Origin: Cryobacterium adonitolivorans | Lineage (GTDB): Bacteria; Actinomycetota; Actinomycetes; Actinomycetales; Microbacteriaceae | Assembly: GCF_004402695.1 (NCBI RefSeq) | Contig: NZ_SOFL01000045.1 | Location: forward strand, 91,935 to 155,934 | Length of the DNA: 64,000 nucleotides | Reading direction: 5' to 3' | Part shown: piece by piece, positions 1 through 8,602 of the stretch | How the letters are laid out: every line of letters begins with the position of its first letter | Numbering within the stretch: position 1 is the first letter of the stretch | Notes under the pieces: model-generated | What the model saw: the letters and a program-made list of their open reading frames with translations, nothing else | Told to the model about the DNA's origin: nothing | Database searches by the model: none | Made by a program: the position numbers and the translations under genes

Positions 1-142
1 CGAACGGCGGGCACAGATTCATTCAGCTTAGAGCGTCCCGTGAACGGACCCGGGGACCGGGCAGTGGACGTAGTCTTGAATCAACGCGTGGACAGGCGTA
101 TTTGGACCCTGGGCGGTTGACATCGTCACCGTCAGTTGAGCG
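1..142. other. Window edge, no gene supported
   Basis: No reading frame here can be recognised. A TTGACA hexamer lies at 117-122 just before the DUF3099 gene, but no matching -10 element is seen at normal spacing. The end of a neighbouring gene cut off by the window edge could lie in the first few dozen bases. Confidence 0.4.
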
Positions 143-532
143 ATGGGCATGATGAAGCAGCAGCAGCAGTCGATCACGACGCTCCCTCTGTCGCCGGAGG
201 AGGAGCGGCGGCGCCGCATGATCCGGTATGCCGTGACCATGGGCATCCGCATGGTGTGTATCGTCCTGCTGCTGTTCGTGCAGGGCTGGTGGCTGTTGGT
301 CTGCGCGCTCGGGGCGATCCTGCTTCCGTATTTCGCGGTGGTCGCCGCGAACGTGCACGGCGACCCGCGTTCTCAGACCGTGCTGCGCCCCGGCGCCGTG
401 GCGGTGCTGCCCCGCACAGACATGCCCCGCGCAGACATGCCCCGCGCAGACATGCCCCGCGCAGGCGCAGACCGTCCAGATGACAGCGCTTCATCCGACA
501 GCGCTTCATCCGACAGCAAGGACCCCCGGTGA
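143..532 (+). CDS. DUF3099 family membrane protein
   Basis: This 129-residue protein resembles the actinobacterial DUF3099 family, whose function is unknown. It has a basic, glutamine-rich N-terminus, a run of arginines at about residues 23-27, and one or two closely spaced hydrophobic segments (about 30-70) that should span the membrane. The tail is hydrophilic and low-complexity. It is built from three copies of DMPRA and a repeated DSASS unit, each encoded by a 15-bp tandem repeat. The ATG at 143 has no clear ribosome-binding site, and ATG at 149 is an alternative start. The stop overlaps the GTG start of the next gene, so the two are probably co-transcribed and translationally coupled. 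Family assignment rests on size, topology and position upstream of SURF1. Confidence 0.75.
   Translation: MGMMKQQQQSITTLPLSPEEERRRRMIRYAVTMGIRMVCIVLLLFVQGWWLLVCALGAILLPYFAVVAANVHGDPRSQTVLRPGAVAVLPRTDMPRADMPRADMPRAGADRPDDSASSDSASSDSKDPR
419..463 (+). repeat. 15-bp in-frame tandem repeat (3 copies)
   Basis: Three perfect copies of GACATGCCCCGCGCA sit in the 3' part of the DUF3099 gene and encode DMPRA three times. The 15-bp period keeps the reading frame whatever the copy number. Confidence 0.95.
482..511 (+). repeat. 15-bp in-frame tandem repeat (2 copies)
   Basis: Two perfect copies of GACAGCGCTTCATCC, followed by a partial third, encode DSASSDSASSDS at the extreme C-terminus of the DUF3099 protein. 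They lie 18 bp after another 15-bp array of unrelated sequence. Confidence 0.95.
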
Positions 533-774
533 TTGGATTCGGCGCAGCCCCGGAATCGACCGGCTGCTCGCGAGCCGGTTGCCGGGAGTCAGCGCTCTGG
601 CGCCTGGACTGGCGGAATCCGCGCATTCACACCGAGGACCGGGTCAAGACCTGGCTGGCCTGCGACGAGCATGTCGAGTTCCTGCGGGAATTTTTGCTCA
701 CCCGCGACTTCCCGCTCCGGGTCAGTCCTCTGACGGTTGACGCGAACGCGCTCGACGAGACGGCACCGGCATGA
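529..774 (+). CDS. Small conserved actinobacterial protein
   Basis: This is an 81-residue protein of unknown function. Homologues next to SURF1 genes in actinobacteria are sometimes labelled 'acetone carboxylase', a label I do not think is supported. Two cysteines near the N-terminus (C13, C18) and a later WLAC..H segment could bind a metal, but this is inference. It starts with GTG in a GTGA overlap with the DUF3099 stop. It ends in an ATGA overlap with the SURF1 gene. The three genes therefore form a tightly coupled operon. Confidence 0.7.
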   Translation: MIGFGAAPESTGCSRAGCRESALWRLDWRNPRIHTEDRVKTWLACDEHVEFLREFLLTRDFPLRVSPLTVDANALDETAPA

Positions 775-1613
775 CCGGCTGGCGGTTCTTGCTCTCCAGG
801 CAATGGGCCGGCTACCTGGCGCTCACGATTGTGTTCGCCGTGGTCTGTTCGGGGCTGGGCATGTGGCAGCTCGCCCGGCGAGCGGAGGCGCAGGCCGAGA
901 TCAGCCGGGTGGATGCGAACTTCGACGCCGAGGGGATCCCCGTCACCGACGCCCTGCCCACGCTGGAGTCCTTCGAGGAATCCCAGAAATGGTTGCCCGT
1001 CGTACTGACCGGAACGTACCTCACCGCGGATGAACTCCTCGTGCGCAACCGGCCGCTGAACATCAACCCGGGCTTCGAGGTGCTCACTCCCCTGCTGCTG
1101 ACCAATGGTGACGTCTTCATTGTGAACCGCGGCTGGGTGCCCACCGGCGAAAACCAGAACGCGCCGGACGCCGTACCGGCGGCCCCCTCCGGTGAGGTCA
1201 CCGTGATCGCCCGACTCAAGCAGGGCGAGCCGTCACTGGCCGGGCGTGGCGCCAGTGGAAACCAGGTCGCCACGATCAACCTGACCGAGATCGCCGAGCG
1301 CCTCCGCACCGAGACCTACACCGGGGCGTACGGCCTGATGAAGTCGGAGGATCCGGCACCTGCCGACCGGCCGACGGCCGTCACCCGTCCGGTCCGCGAC
1401 GAAGGCCCGCACCTCTCCTACGCATTCCAGTGGTTCGTCTTCGCCCTGATGGCCTTCATCGGTCTCGGCTGGGCGGCACGGCAGGAGTTTCGCACCATCA
1501 ACGCCGAAGTCCCCGAGGAGCAGGTCAGGGCCGCGGAACGTGCCCGTCGCCAGGCGGCCAGGCCCCGCAGCGATTCCGACATCGAGGACGAGCTGATCGA
1601 TCAGCACCCCTAG
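771..1613 (+). CDS. SURF1 family cytochrome oxidase biogenesis protein
   Basis: This 280-residue protein has SURF1 architecture: one N-terminal transmembrane helix (about 12-34), a large extracytoplasmic domain containing the conserved VNRGWVP segment (about 118-124), and one C-terminal helix (about 217-237) introduced by HLSYAFQWF. A charged cytoplasmic tail follows. SURF1 proteins help assemble aa3-type cytochrome c oxidase, probably at the haem a insertion step. That fits with ctaA and ctaB 7-9 kb away. The start overlaps the preceding stop by 4 bp. The gene converges on the ABC-F gene only 30 bp downstream, and no strong terminator is visible between them. Confidence 0.93.
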   Translation: MTGWRFLLSRQWAGYLALTIVFAVVCSGLGMWQLARRAEAQAEISRVDANFDAEGIPVTDALPTLESFEESQKWLPVVLTGTYLTADELLVRNRPLNINPGFEVLTPLLLTNGDVFIVNRGWVPTGENQNAPDAVPAAPSGEVTVIARLKQGEPSLAGRGASGNQVATINLTEIAERLRTETYTGAYGLMKSEDPAPADRPTAVTRPVRDEGPHLSYAFQWFVFALMAFIGLGWAARQEFRTINAEVPEEQVRAAERARRQAARPRSDSDIEDELIDQHP

Positions 1614-1632
1614 CATCTTTCGCAGCCGGCCC

Positions 1633-1660
1633 GGCCAGCGTGATCAGGCCAGCGTGATCA
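1633..1660. repeat. 14-bp tandem duplication at ABC-F stop codon
   Basis: Two perfect tandem copies of GGCCAGCGTGATCA (1633-1646 and 1647-1660). The second copy is the last coding segment of the ABC-F gene on the minus strand. The first begins with its TGA stop (1644-1646) and extends into the spacer. Confidence 0.95.
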
Positions 1661-3242
1661 GATCCAGGTAGTCCTTGTTCCAGTGGTCCTCCGTGCCGTC
1701 GGGCATGATGAGCACCCGCTCGGGGTTGAGCGCTTCGACAGCGCCCTCATCGTGGCTGACCAGCACCACGGCCCCGGTAAAGTGCGCCAGGGCATCCAGG
1801 ATCTCTTCACGGCTGGCCGGGTCGAGGTTGTTGGTAGGTTCGTCGAGCAGCAGCACGTTGGCGCCGGAGACCACGATCATGGCCAGGGCCAGGCGGGTCT
1901 TCTCTCCGCCGGAAAGGACCCCGGCCGGCTTGTGCGAGTCGTCGCCGGTGAACAGGAATGAGCCGAGCACTCGCCGGGCTTCCATCTCGGTGATGTTCGG
2001 CGAGGAGGAGATCATGTTCTGCAGCACGCTGCGCTTCACGTCGATGGTCTCGTGTTCCTGGGCGAAATAGCCGATCCGCAGGCCGTGGCCGGCCACGATT
2101 TCGCCGGTGTCAGGCTTGTCCACTCCGGCGAGCATCCGCAGCAGGGTCGTCTTGCCGGCACCGTTGAGGCCCAGGATGACGACTTTGGAGCCACGGTCGA
2201 TGGCCAGGTCCACGGCCGCGAAGATCTCCAGCGAGCCGTAGCTCTTGGACAAGTCGGTGGCCATCAGCGGGGTGCGACCGCACGGGGCGGGCTCGGGGAA
2301 ACGCAGCTTGGCGACCCTGTCGACGGCGCGCACTGCGTCGAGGCCGGAGAGCAGCTTCTCGGCGCGGGCGACCATCTGGTGCGCGGCGGCGGCCTTGCTG
2401 GCCTTGGCGCCGAACTTTGCGGCCTGCAGCTGCAGGGTCGACGCCTTCTTTTCGGCGTTGGCGCGTTCCTTCTTACGGCGGTCGGCGTCGGCGACGCGCT
2501 GGCGCTGGTAGTTCTTCCAGTTCATGTTGTAGATGTCGATGACCATGCGGTTGGCATCGAGGTAGAACACGCGGTTGACGGTGTCGCCGACGAGTTCGAT
2601 GTCGTGACTGATGATGATGCAGCCACCGCGGTAGTTCTTCACGAACTCGCGGAGCCACACGACTGAATCGGCGTCGAGGTGGTTGGTGGGCTCATCGAGG
2701 ATCATTGTCTCGGCGGCGGAGAACAGGATGCGGGCCAGCTCGATACGGCGGCGCTGGCCACCGGAGAGGGTGCGCAGCGGCTGGTCGAGGATCCGGTCGG
2801 GCAGATTCAGGTTGCTGGCGATCGACGCCGCTTCGGCCTCGGCCGCGTAGCCGCCGAGCGCGTTGAACTCGTCGGTGAGGGTGCCGTAGCGCTTCATCGC
2901 CCGTTCGCTGGTTTTGCTGTCGGTGCTGCCCATCTCGATGCCGGCCTGGGTGAGGCCCAGCGAGATGGTGCCGAGGCCGCGGGCATCGAGGATGCGGGTG
3001 CGGGCCAACATGTCGGGGTCGCCGGAGCGGGGGTCCTGCGGCAGGTAGCCGATTTCACCCGATCGCTCGATCTTGCCCTTGGTCGGCATGGTCTCCCCCG
3101 CCAGGGTCTTGGTCAGAGTGGTCTTGCCTGCGCCGTTCCGGCCGACCAGGCCGATCTTGTCGCCGGCGGATACCCGGAAGTTCACGTCCTCCATGAGCAC
3201 GCGCGCCCCAACTCGGATTTCGAGATCTTGCACACTGAGCAC
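1644..3242 (-). CDS. ABC-F family ATP-binding protein
   Basis: A 532-residue duplicated ABC ATPase with no membrane domain, typical of ABC-F ribosome-associated proteins. The first cassette has Walker A GRNGAGKTT (34-42), signature LSGGQ (159-163) and Walker B ending DEPTNHLD (183-190). A lysine-rich linker (about 240-300) follows. The second cassette has GLNGAGKTT (358-366), LSGGE (443-447) and DEPTNNLD (467-474). ABC-F proteins act at the ribosomal E site, either as translation factors (EttA-like) or as antibiotic-resistance ribosome protectors. Sequence alone does not decide which, and the housekeeping setting favours a translation factor. It starts with GTG. A TATACT hexamer on the minus strand at 3299-3304 is a possible -10 element. 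Confidence 0.92.
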   Translation of the reverse strand: MLSVQDLEIRVGARVLMEDVNFRVSAGDKIGLVGRNGAGKTTLTKTLAGETMPTKGKIERSGEIGYLPQDPRSGDPDMLARTRILDARGLGTISLGLTQAGIEMGSTDSKTSERAMKRYGTLTDEFNALGGYAAEAEAASIASNLNLPDRILDQPLRTLSGGQRRRIELARILFSAAETMILDEPTNHLDADSVVWLREFVKNYRGGCIIISHDIELVGDTVNRVFYLDANRMVIDIYNMNWKNYQRQRVADADRRKKERANAEKKASTLQLQAAKFGAKASKAAAAHQMVARAEKLLSGLDAVRAVDRVAKLRFPEPAPCGRTPLMATDLSKSYGSLEIFAAVDLAIDRGSKVVILGLNGAGKTTLLRMLAGVDKPDTGEIVAGHGLRIGYFAQEHETIDVKRSVLQNMISSSPNITEMEARRVLGSFLFTGDDSHKPAGVLSGGEKTRLALAMIVVSGANVLLLDEPTNNLDPASREEILDALAHFTGAVVLVSHDEGAVEALNPERVLIMPDGTEDHWNKDYLDLITLA

Positions 3243-3298
3243 AGCAATAGTCCATTCGAGGGAGTCGTGGGAGGTCGGCCTAACCTGGCCAATTCACC

Positions 3299-3304
3299 AG
3301 TATA
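3299..3304 (-). promoter_or_regulatory. Candidate -10 element for the ABC-F gene
   Basis: TATACT on the minus strand lies about 57 nt upstream of the GTG start. No convincing -35 hexamer stands at the expected spacing, so this is tentative. Confidence 0.3.
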
Positions 3305-3361
3305 TTTGCTCGCGCGCGGTTTCGGAGCCGAAGTGCCGGAACAGACCCTGCCGGCGCGAGT

Positions 3362-4012
3362 TTACCGGGCCGGCAACCGGCCGGTCGGCAGCACTCCGGG
3401 CAGTGCGGAACGCAGCCAGGCCGTGTAGGTTTCCCTCGACCAGCCGAGCCCGACCACCAGGGTGTGAAACACCTGGGGGTGGCCGAGAGCCCAGATTGAC
3501 GTGGCCGCTTCGTGGTCGCTCAGCCCGGACCGCAGGCCCAGCTGCCCACGGAGGGCGCCGACAGCCTCGGCGTACGCGTGCAGGCTGCGGGCGGCCATGG
3601 TGACTTCGAGCTCCCGGATCTCCGGGTCGGTTCCGGCGGCTTCGTTTACCACGCGGTGCAGGGGTGCAGTGCGCTCGTTGTCGGCGGTGATCCAGGTCGC
3701 CAGGCCGCTGACGGCCGCGGCCGGTGTGGCGGACCCGCTAATGCCGGAGGCGAGCTCGGCCACGGAGAGCCCGGTGGCCCGCGATGCGGTGTTGGCGGCG
3801 GCGAGCACCGCGGCGAGCACGTCCACCTTCGAGCCGATGGTGTTGTAGATGGTCTGGACGGCAACGCCGCCTCGCTCGGCGATGGCGCCTATCGACGTGC
3901 CCACATAGCCGTGCTCCCGCATCAGCTCCGCCGCGGCCTCGACGATGTCCCTCCGGGTGCCCGCCGTCTGCCTGTCTCGCCGGATCTGGCTGCGTGTGCG
4001 GGTGCTGTCCAT
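3362..4012 (-). CDS. TetR/AcrR family transcriptional regulator
   Basis: A 216-residue regulator. An N-terminal TetR helix-turn-helix (about residues 20-70) contains the typical GTSIGAIAERGGVAVQTIY run, followed by a ligand-binding domain of unknown specificity. An upstream in-frame ATG at 4069 would add 19 residues. I prefer 4012 because the protein then begins with the usual short basic extension (MDSTRTRSQ). A TATTCT hexamer also lies six bases before this ATG, compatible with a leaderless mRNA. The gene sits between the suf operon terminator and the ABC-F gene, all on the minus strand. Its target cannot be inferred with confidence. Confidence 0.88.
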   Translation of the reverse strand: MDSTRTRSQIRRDRQTAGTRRDIVEAAAELMREHGYVGTSIGAIAERGGVAVQTIYNTIGSKVDVLAAVLAAANTASRATGLSVAELASGISGSATPAAAVSGLATWITADNERTAPLHRVVNEAAGTDPEIRELEVTMAARSLHAYAEAVGALRGQLGLRSGLSDHEAATSIWALGHPQVFHTLVVGLGWSRETYTAWLRSALPGVLPTGRLPAR

Positions 4013-4091
4013 CTGGATAGAATACCCCTCCAGCGATTGGCATACTGTTCCACATGCCCGGAATTGCACGGTAGCGCTGGTTAAAAGCGAA

Positions 4092-4133
4092 CCGCGCCGG
4101 GAAACGGATGCGAGGGCATCCGTCCCGGCGCGG
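4092..4133 (-). terminator. Terminator of the suf operon
   Basis: A long GC-rich hairpin: a 10-bp outer stem (4092-4101 with 4124-4133), a two-base bulge, an 8-bp inner stem (4104-4111 with 4116-4123) and a 4-nt loop. Read on the minus strand it is followed by TTCGCTTTTAA, a fair U-tract. It lies 28 bp after the sufT stop. Confidence 0.85.
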
Positions 4134-4160
4134 GGCAGGTGATGCAGGTGCTGGTGACGG

Positions 4161-4490
4161 TCAGATCGCGAAGCCCAGGGCTCGCATCATGTCGCGGCCG
4201 TCGTCGGTGATCTTCTCCGGACCCCACGGCGGCATCCACACCCAGTTGATGCGGAACTGGTCGACGACGCCGTCCAGCGCCTCAGCGGTCTGTTCCTCGA
4301 GCACATCGGTGAGCGGGCAGCCGGCCGAGGTGAGCGTCATGTGGATGATGAGCGCATCGTTCTCGTCGTCCCAACCGAGGTCGTAAATGAGACCAAGGTC
4401 CACGACGTTGATGCCGAGTTCCGGGTCCATGACGTCCTTGAGCGCCTCTTCGATTTCGTCGAAGCGTGCCGGGGTGAGTGTCGAAACCAT
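4161..4490 (-). CDS. sufT: SufT-like iron-sulfur assembly factor (DUF59/MIP18)
   Basis: This 109-residue protein consists of a single DUF59 (MIP18/PaaD-like) domain. It has the conserved DPELGINVVDLGLIYDL segment near residues 22-38 and a TLTSAGCPLTD segment with one cysteine. Such proteins help Fe-S cluster maturation or delivery in SUF-dependent bacteria. It is the last gene of the suf operon, 4 bp after sufC, and is followed by a strong hairpin terminator. The symbol is assigned from family and context. Confidence 0.9.
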   Translation of the reverse strand: MVSTLTPARFDEIEEALKDVMDPELGINVVDLGLIYDLGWDDENDALIIHMTLTSAGCPLTDVLEEQTAEALDGVVDQFRINWVWMPPWGPEKITDDGRDMMRALGFAI

Positions 4491-4494
4491 GGCT

Positions 4495-5259
<765 letters not shown>

Positions 5260-5342
5260 TTTTCAGTATCTCTTTCGTTGTCCGCGTGGTACGGGCTTCA
5301 GTGTGTGGGCCGGATGCGGCGCGCGCATCACGGCGGTGCGCA

Positions 5343-5669
5343 TCAGGCGGGGATGGTGACCAGAGGATCGATGAACACGTCGCCGTCGATCAGGTCGACC
5401 TGGTAGACGGGAACGGGCTCGTAGGCCGGAAGCGTCAGCGGACGGCCGGTCCTGAGGGAGAACTTGGAGCCGTGCGCCCAGCATTCCAGCGTGTCGCCCT
5501 CGACGAAACCCTCGGACAGCGAGATGTCGCCGTGAGTGCAGGTGTCGCCGATGGCGAAAACGGCGCCATGGGAGTCGCGGACCACAGCGATGTTCACTCC
5601 CCCGATCTCGACCTTGATGGCCTCGTTGGGTTCGAGCTCGTCGAGCGCACAAATCTTGGTGGACGCCAT
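5343..5669 (-). CDS. Rieske [2Fe-2S] ferredoxin-like protein
   Basis: A 108-residue small Rieske protein of the type annotated as the ferredoxin subunit of non-haem iron oxygenases. The two cluster-binding motifs are C44-T-H46 and C63-W-A-H66, and both are intact. It lacks a transmembrane anchor and is cytoplasmic. Its place between sufD and sufC is widely conserved in actinobacteria and suggests an accessory electron-transfer role in SUF assembly rather than in an oxygenase. No oxygenase gene is nearby. The start is the ATG at 5669, two bases after the sufD stop. Longer in-frame extensions would overlap sufD. Confidence 0.93.
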   Translation of the reverse strand: MASTKICALDELEPNEAIKVEIGGVNIAVVRDSHGAVFAIGDTCTHGDISLSEGFVEGDTLECWAHGSKFSLRTGRPLTLPAYEPVPVYQVDLIDGDVFIDPLVTIPA

Positions 5670-5671
5670 GT

Positions 5672-6898
5672 TCAGTTGCCTTCTGTTCCGCGGAGCTCGT
5701 CTTCGATGGCGCCCTGCAGGCGCTCCTCGAGCGGCTTCGATCCAATGTGCTGCACGATTTCGCTGAGGAAGCCGCGTACAACGAGGCGTCGTGCCTCGAT
5801 TTCGCCGATGCCGCGGGACTGCAGGTAGAACAGCTGCTCGTCGTCGAAGCGACCCGTCGCGCTGGCGTGACCGGCACCGAGGATGTCCCCGGTCTCGATC
5901 TCCAGGTTCGGGATGGAGTCTGCCCTCGTGCCCTCGGTGAGGACCAGGTTGCGGTTCTGCTCGTAGCTGTCGGTGCCCGGCGCGCTGCGGCCGATCAGTA
6001 CGTCGCCGATCCACACGGTGCGGGCGCCCGCACCCTGCAGCGCGCCCTTGTAGGTGACCCGGCTGCGGCTGTTCGGCGCGTCGTGGTTCACGTACACCTG
6101 CTGCTCCAGGTGCTGACCGGCGTCGGCGAAGTACAGCCCGAACAGTTCGGTGTCGCTGCCTTGGCCGGCCAGGTGGACCGACGGGTTGACCCGCACGATG
6201 CCGCCGCCGAGGGAGACGACAACGTGCTTGAGGCGGGCGTCGCGACCGATGGTGGCGAAGTGGTTGGCCAGCTGTACGGCGTCTGCGTTCCACTCCTGCA
6301 CAGTGACGACCGTGAGGTTGGCGGATTCGCCCACGATGATCTCGATGTTCTCGGAGAGGCGGGCGTCGCCGGTGTTCTGCAGGATGACGACGGCCTGGCT
6401 GAACGGCCGGGCCTCGATGATGGTGTGCGCGGCGCGGGGCGCAGAGCCGAGGTTCGCCCGGGTGAGGGTGATCTCCTTGGCTTCTTCGCCGCCGACGGTG
6501 ATGGCCAGGGCGGTCTCGAAGCTGCTCCAGGCGTTGGCTGCGGCGCGCTCCTCGGGCGCGCCGGCGGTGCCGATGCGGGCATCCGTGCGGTCGACCCAGG
6601 AGACGTCGACGTCGGCGTGCGGAGTCGCGTCGATGTCATAGGCCGAGCCGTCGAGCACACCACCGGTGAGGTCGGTGAACTTGGCGACGGGTGAGAGCTT
6701 CCACACCGCTTCCCGGCCGGTGACGGCCGGGAAGTCGGCGACGTCGAAGCTCTTGAACCGTGCAGACCGGGTCTGCACGGGGACGAAGCCGAAGCGTCCG
6801 TCCGAGTGCTCCTTGATGCCGTGCTGTTCCGCGGTGGGCAGAGCCTCCGACGAGGTGGGTGAGGACGTGGGGGCTGTTGAAGTCGAGGCGGCGGACAT
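5672..6898 (-). CDS. sufD: Fe-S cluster assembly protein SufD
   Basis: A 408-residue member of the SufB/SufD family, the partner of SufB in the SufBC2D scaffold. The C-terminal beta-helix region carries the conserved ATGRFDDEQLFYLQSRGI segment, and GAGHASATG replaces the SufB counterpart. The protein is cytoplasmic. It starts immediately after the sufB stop and ends two bases before the Rieske gene, so translational coupling within the operon is likely. SufS and SufU, which would provide sulfur, are not encoded in this window. Confidence 0.96.
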   Translation of the reverse strand: MSAASTSTAPTSSPTSSEALPTAEQHGIKEHSDGRFGFVPVQTRSARFKSFDVADFPAVTGREAVWKLSPVAKFTDLTGGVLDGSAYDIDATPHADVDVSWVDRTDARIGTAGAPEERAAANAWSSFETALAITVGGEEAKEITLTRANLGSAPRAAHTIIEARPFSQAVVILQNTGDARLSENIEIIVGESANLTVVTVQEWNADAVQLANHFATIGRDARLKHVVVSLGGGIVRVNPSVHLAGQGSDTELFGLYFADAGQHLEQQVYVNHDAPNSRSRVTYKGALQGAGARTVWIGDVLIGRSAPGTDSYEQNRNLVLTEGTRADSIPNLEIETGDILGAGHASATGRFDDEQLFYLQSRGIGEIEARRLVVRGFLSEIVQHIGSKPLEERLQGAIEDELRGTEGN

Positions 6899-8317
6899 TT
6901 AGCCGACGGATCCTTCCATGCCCATTTCAATGAGCTTGTTGAGTTCGAGGGCGTACTCCATCGGGAGCTCCCTGGCGATCGGTTCTATGAAGCCGCGCAC
7001 GATCATGGCCATCGCTTCGTCTTCGGGCATGCCGCGGCTCATCAGGTAGAAGAGCTGCTCTTCGCTGACCCGCGACACCGTGGCCTCGTGGCCGAGCTGA
7101 ACGTCGTCGACCCGGATGTCGATGGCCGGGTAGGTGTCCGAGCGCGACTGCGTGTCGACCAGCAGGGCGTCGCAGCGCACGGTGTTCGCTGAGTGGTGCG
7201 CGGTGGCATCCACCCTCACCTCGCCGCGGTAGCCGGCGCGGCCGCCGCCGCGGGCGATCGACTTGGAGACGATCGATGACTGGGTGTACGGGGCCATGTG
7301 GATCATCTTGGCGCCGGCATCCTGGTGCTGGCCGGGGCCGGCGAAAGCGACGGACAGGGTCTCGCCCTTGGCGTGCTCGCCCATCAGGTAGATCGACGGG
7401 TACTTCATGGTGACCTTGGAACCGATGTTGCCGTCGATCCACTCCATGGTGGCGCCCTCGGCGGCCGTGGCGCGCTTGGTGACGAGGTTGTAGACGTTGT
7501 TGGACCAGTTCTGGATCGTCGTGTAGCGAACGCGGGCGTTCTTCTTCACGATGATCTCCACCACGGCGGAGTGCAACGAGTCCGACTTGTAGATCGGTGC
7601 AGTGCAGCCTTCGATGTAGTGCACGTAGCTGCCCTCATCGGCGATGATCAGCGTGCGCTCGAACTGGCCCATGTTTTCGGTGTTGATCCGGAAGTAGGCC
7701 TGCAGCGGGATCTCGACGTGCACGCCCGGCGGCACGTAGACGAAGGAGCCACCGGACCAGACGGAGGTGTTCAGTGCGGCGAACTTGTTGTCACCGGACG
7801 GGATGACGCTGCCGAAGTACTCCTCGAAGAACTCCGGGTGTTCCTTGAGCGCGGTGTCGGTGTCCATGAAGATGACGCCCTGCGCTTCGAGTTCCTCGTT
7901 GATCTGGTGGTAGACCACCTCCGACTCGTACTGGGCGGCGACGCCGGAGACCAGGCGCATGCGCTCCGCTTCGGGGATGCCGAGCTTCTCGTAGGTGTTC
8001 TTGATGTCGTCGGGCAGGTCTTCCCAGGTCTGGGCTTGCTTCTCGGTCGACCGCACGAAGTACTTGATGTTGTCGAAGTCGATCTCGGAGAGGTCTGCTC
8101 CCCAGGTCGGCATGGGCTTGCGCTCGAAGAGCGCCAGGGCCTTCAGCCGGCGTTCGAGCATCCAGGCCGGTTCCTGCTTCAGGTTCGAGATGTCGGTGAC
8201 AACCTCGGGCGAGATTCCGCGACGCGCGGAGGCACCGGCGGCGTCGGAGTCGGACCAGCCGAATTCGTAAACCCCCAGCCCTTCAAGCTCGGGGCGGTGC
8301 AGCAATACGTCAGACAT
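6899..8317 (-). CDS. sufB: Fe-S cluster assembly protein SufB
   Basis: A 472-residue SufB, the main scaffold for [Fe-S] cluster assembly. Conserved features include the [14 protein letters not shown] segment, the EGCTAP motif with the likely sulfur-accepting cysteine, and [21 protein letters not shown] near the C-terminus. No intein is present, unlike SufB of some mycobacteria. The start is ATG 8317 (MSDVLLHRP) because AGGAGAAGAGG precedes it. A longer in-frame extension to 8521 is unlike the family. It is the first gene of the operon and diverges from ctaA across 285 bp. A sufR (ArsR-type) regulator, usually upstream in actinobacteria, is absent. Confidence 0.96.
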   Translation of the reverse strand: MSDVLLHRPELEGLGVYEFGWSDSDAAGASARRGISPEVVTDISNLKQEPAWMLERRLKALALFERKPMPTWGADLSEIDFDNIKYFVRSTEKQAQTWEDLPDDIKNTYEKLGIPEAERMRLVSGVAAQYESEVVYHQINEELEAQGVIFMDTDTALKEHPEFFEEYFGSVIPSGDNKFAALNTSVWSGGSFVYVPPGVHVEIPLQAYFRINTENMGQFERTLIIADEGSYVHYIEGCTAPIYKSDSLHSAVVEIIVKKNARVRYTTIQNWSNNVYNLVTKRATAAEGATMEWIDGNIGSKVTMKYPSIYLMGEHAKGETLSVAFAGPGQHQDAGAKMIHMAPYTQSSIVSKSIARGGGRAGYRGEVRVDATAHHSANTVRCDALLVDTQSRSDTYPAIDIRVDDVQLGHEATVSRVSEEQLFYLMSRGMPEDEAMAMIVRGFIEPIARELPMEYALELNKLIEMGMEGSVG

Positions 8318-8385
8318 CTTTACCTCTTCTCCTACCCACATCAACCCGGATATCAGTCCGGTCATTCCCGAACCGGGTGCGGCGG

Positions 8386-8401
8386 CCGACCGTTTGGTCG
8401 G
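8386..8401. promoter_or_regulatory. Inverted repeat in the sufB leader, possible operator
   Basis: CCGACC-GTTT-GGTCGG is a perfect 6+6 inverted repeat about 70 bp upstream of sufB. The arrangement resembles operators of TetR-type repressors. A second inverted repeat, CCGGA-N6-TCCGG, lies closer to the gene at 8346-8361. A TAGAAT hexamer on the minus strand (8525-8530) is a possible -10 element for sufB, without a clear -35. Confidence 0.4.
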
Positions 8402-8602
8402 ACGTGCAGGCCGGTGCGCGCGTGCGTTGTGTGGATGGCTACGTTGCGTACCTAAGATGAACAGGGCCCGTCGTGTCGCGTTGTACGAGTGATCATCGCG
8501 TACACGGAGCCCGTGAAACACTTAATTCTACAGGCTAGTGATCGTATTGATAGTGCGACCCGGCGTATTCACATACGCGCGCACCAGCAGGGAGCAGAAC
8601 CC

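Noticed and set aside
117..122. TTGACA as the -35 of a promoter for the DUF3099 operon
   Set aside because: No -10-like hexamer is found 16-19 bp downstream; the ATG at 143 would lie within the promoter.
2917..2924. Other TGTCGGTG copies as further DNA-damage promoters
   Set aside because: Copies inside the ABC-F, suf and gap regions have no TAnnnT eight bases downstream and do not precede a gene start on that strand.
3055..3255. Upstream reading frame beginning MDYCC ahead of the ABC-F gene as a regulatory leader peptide
   Set aside because: It overlaps the ABC-F gene in another frame for about 190 bp and lacks a ribosome-binding site or attenuator hairpin typical of resistance-gene leaders.
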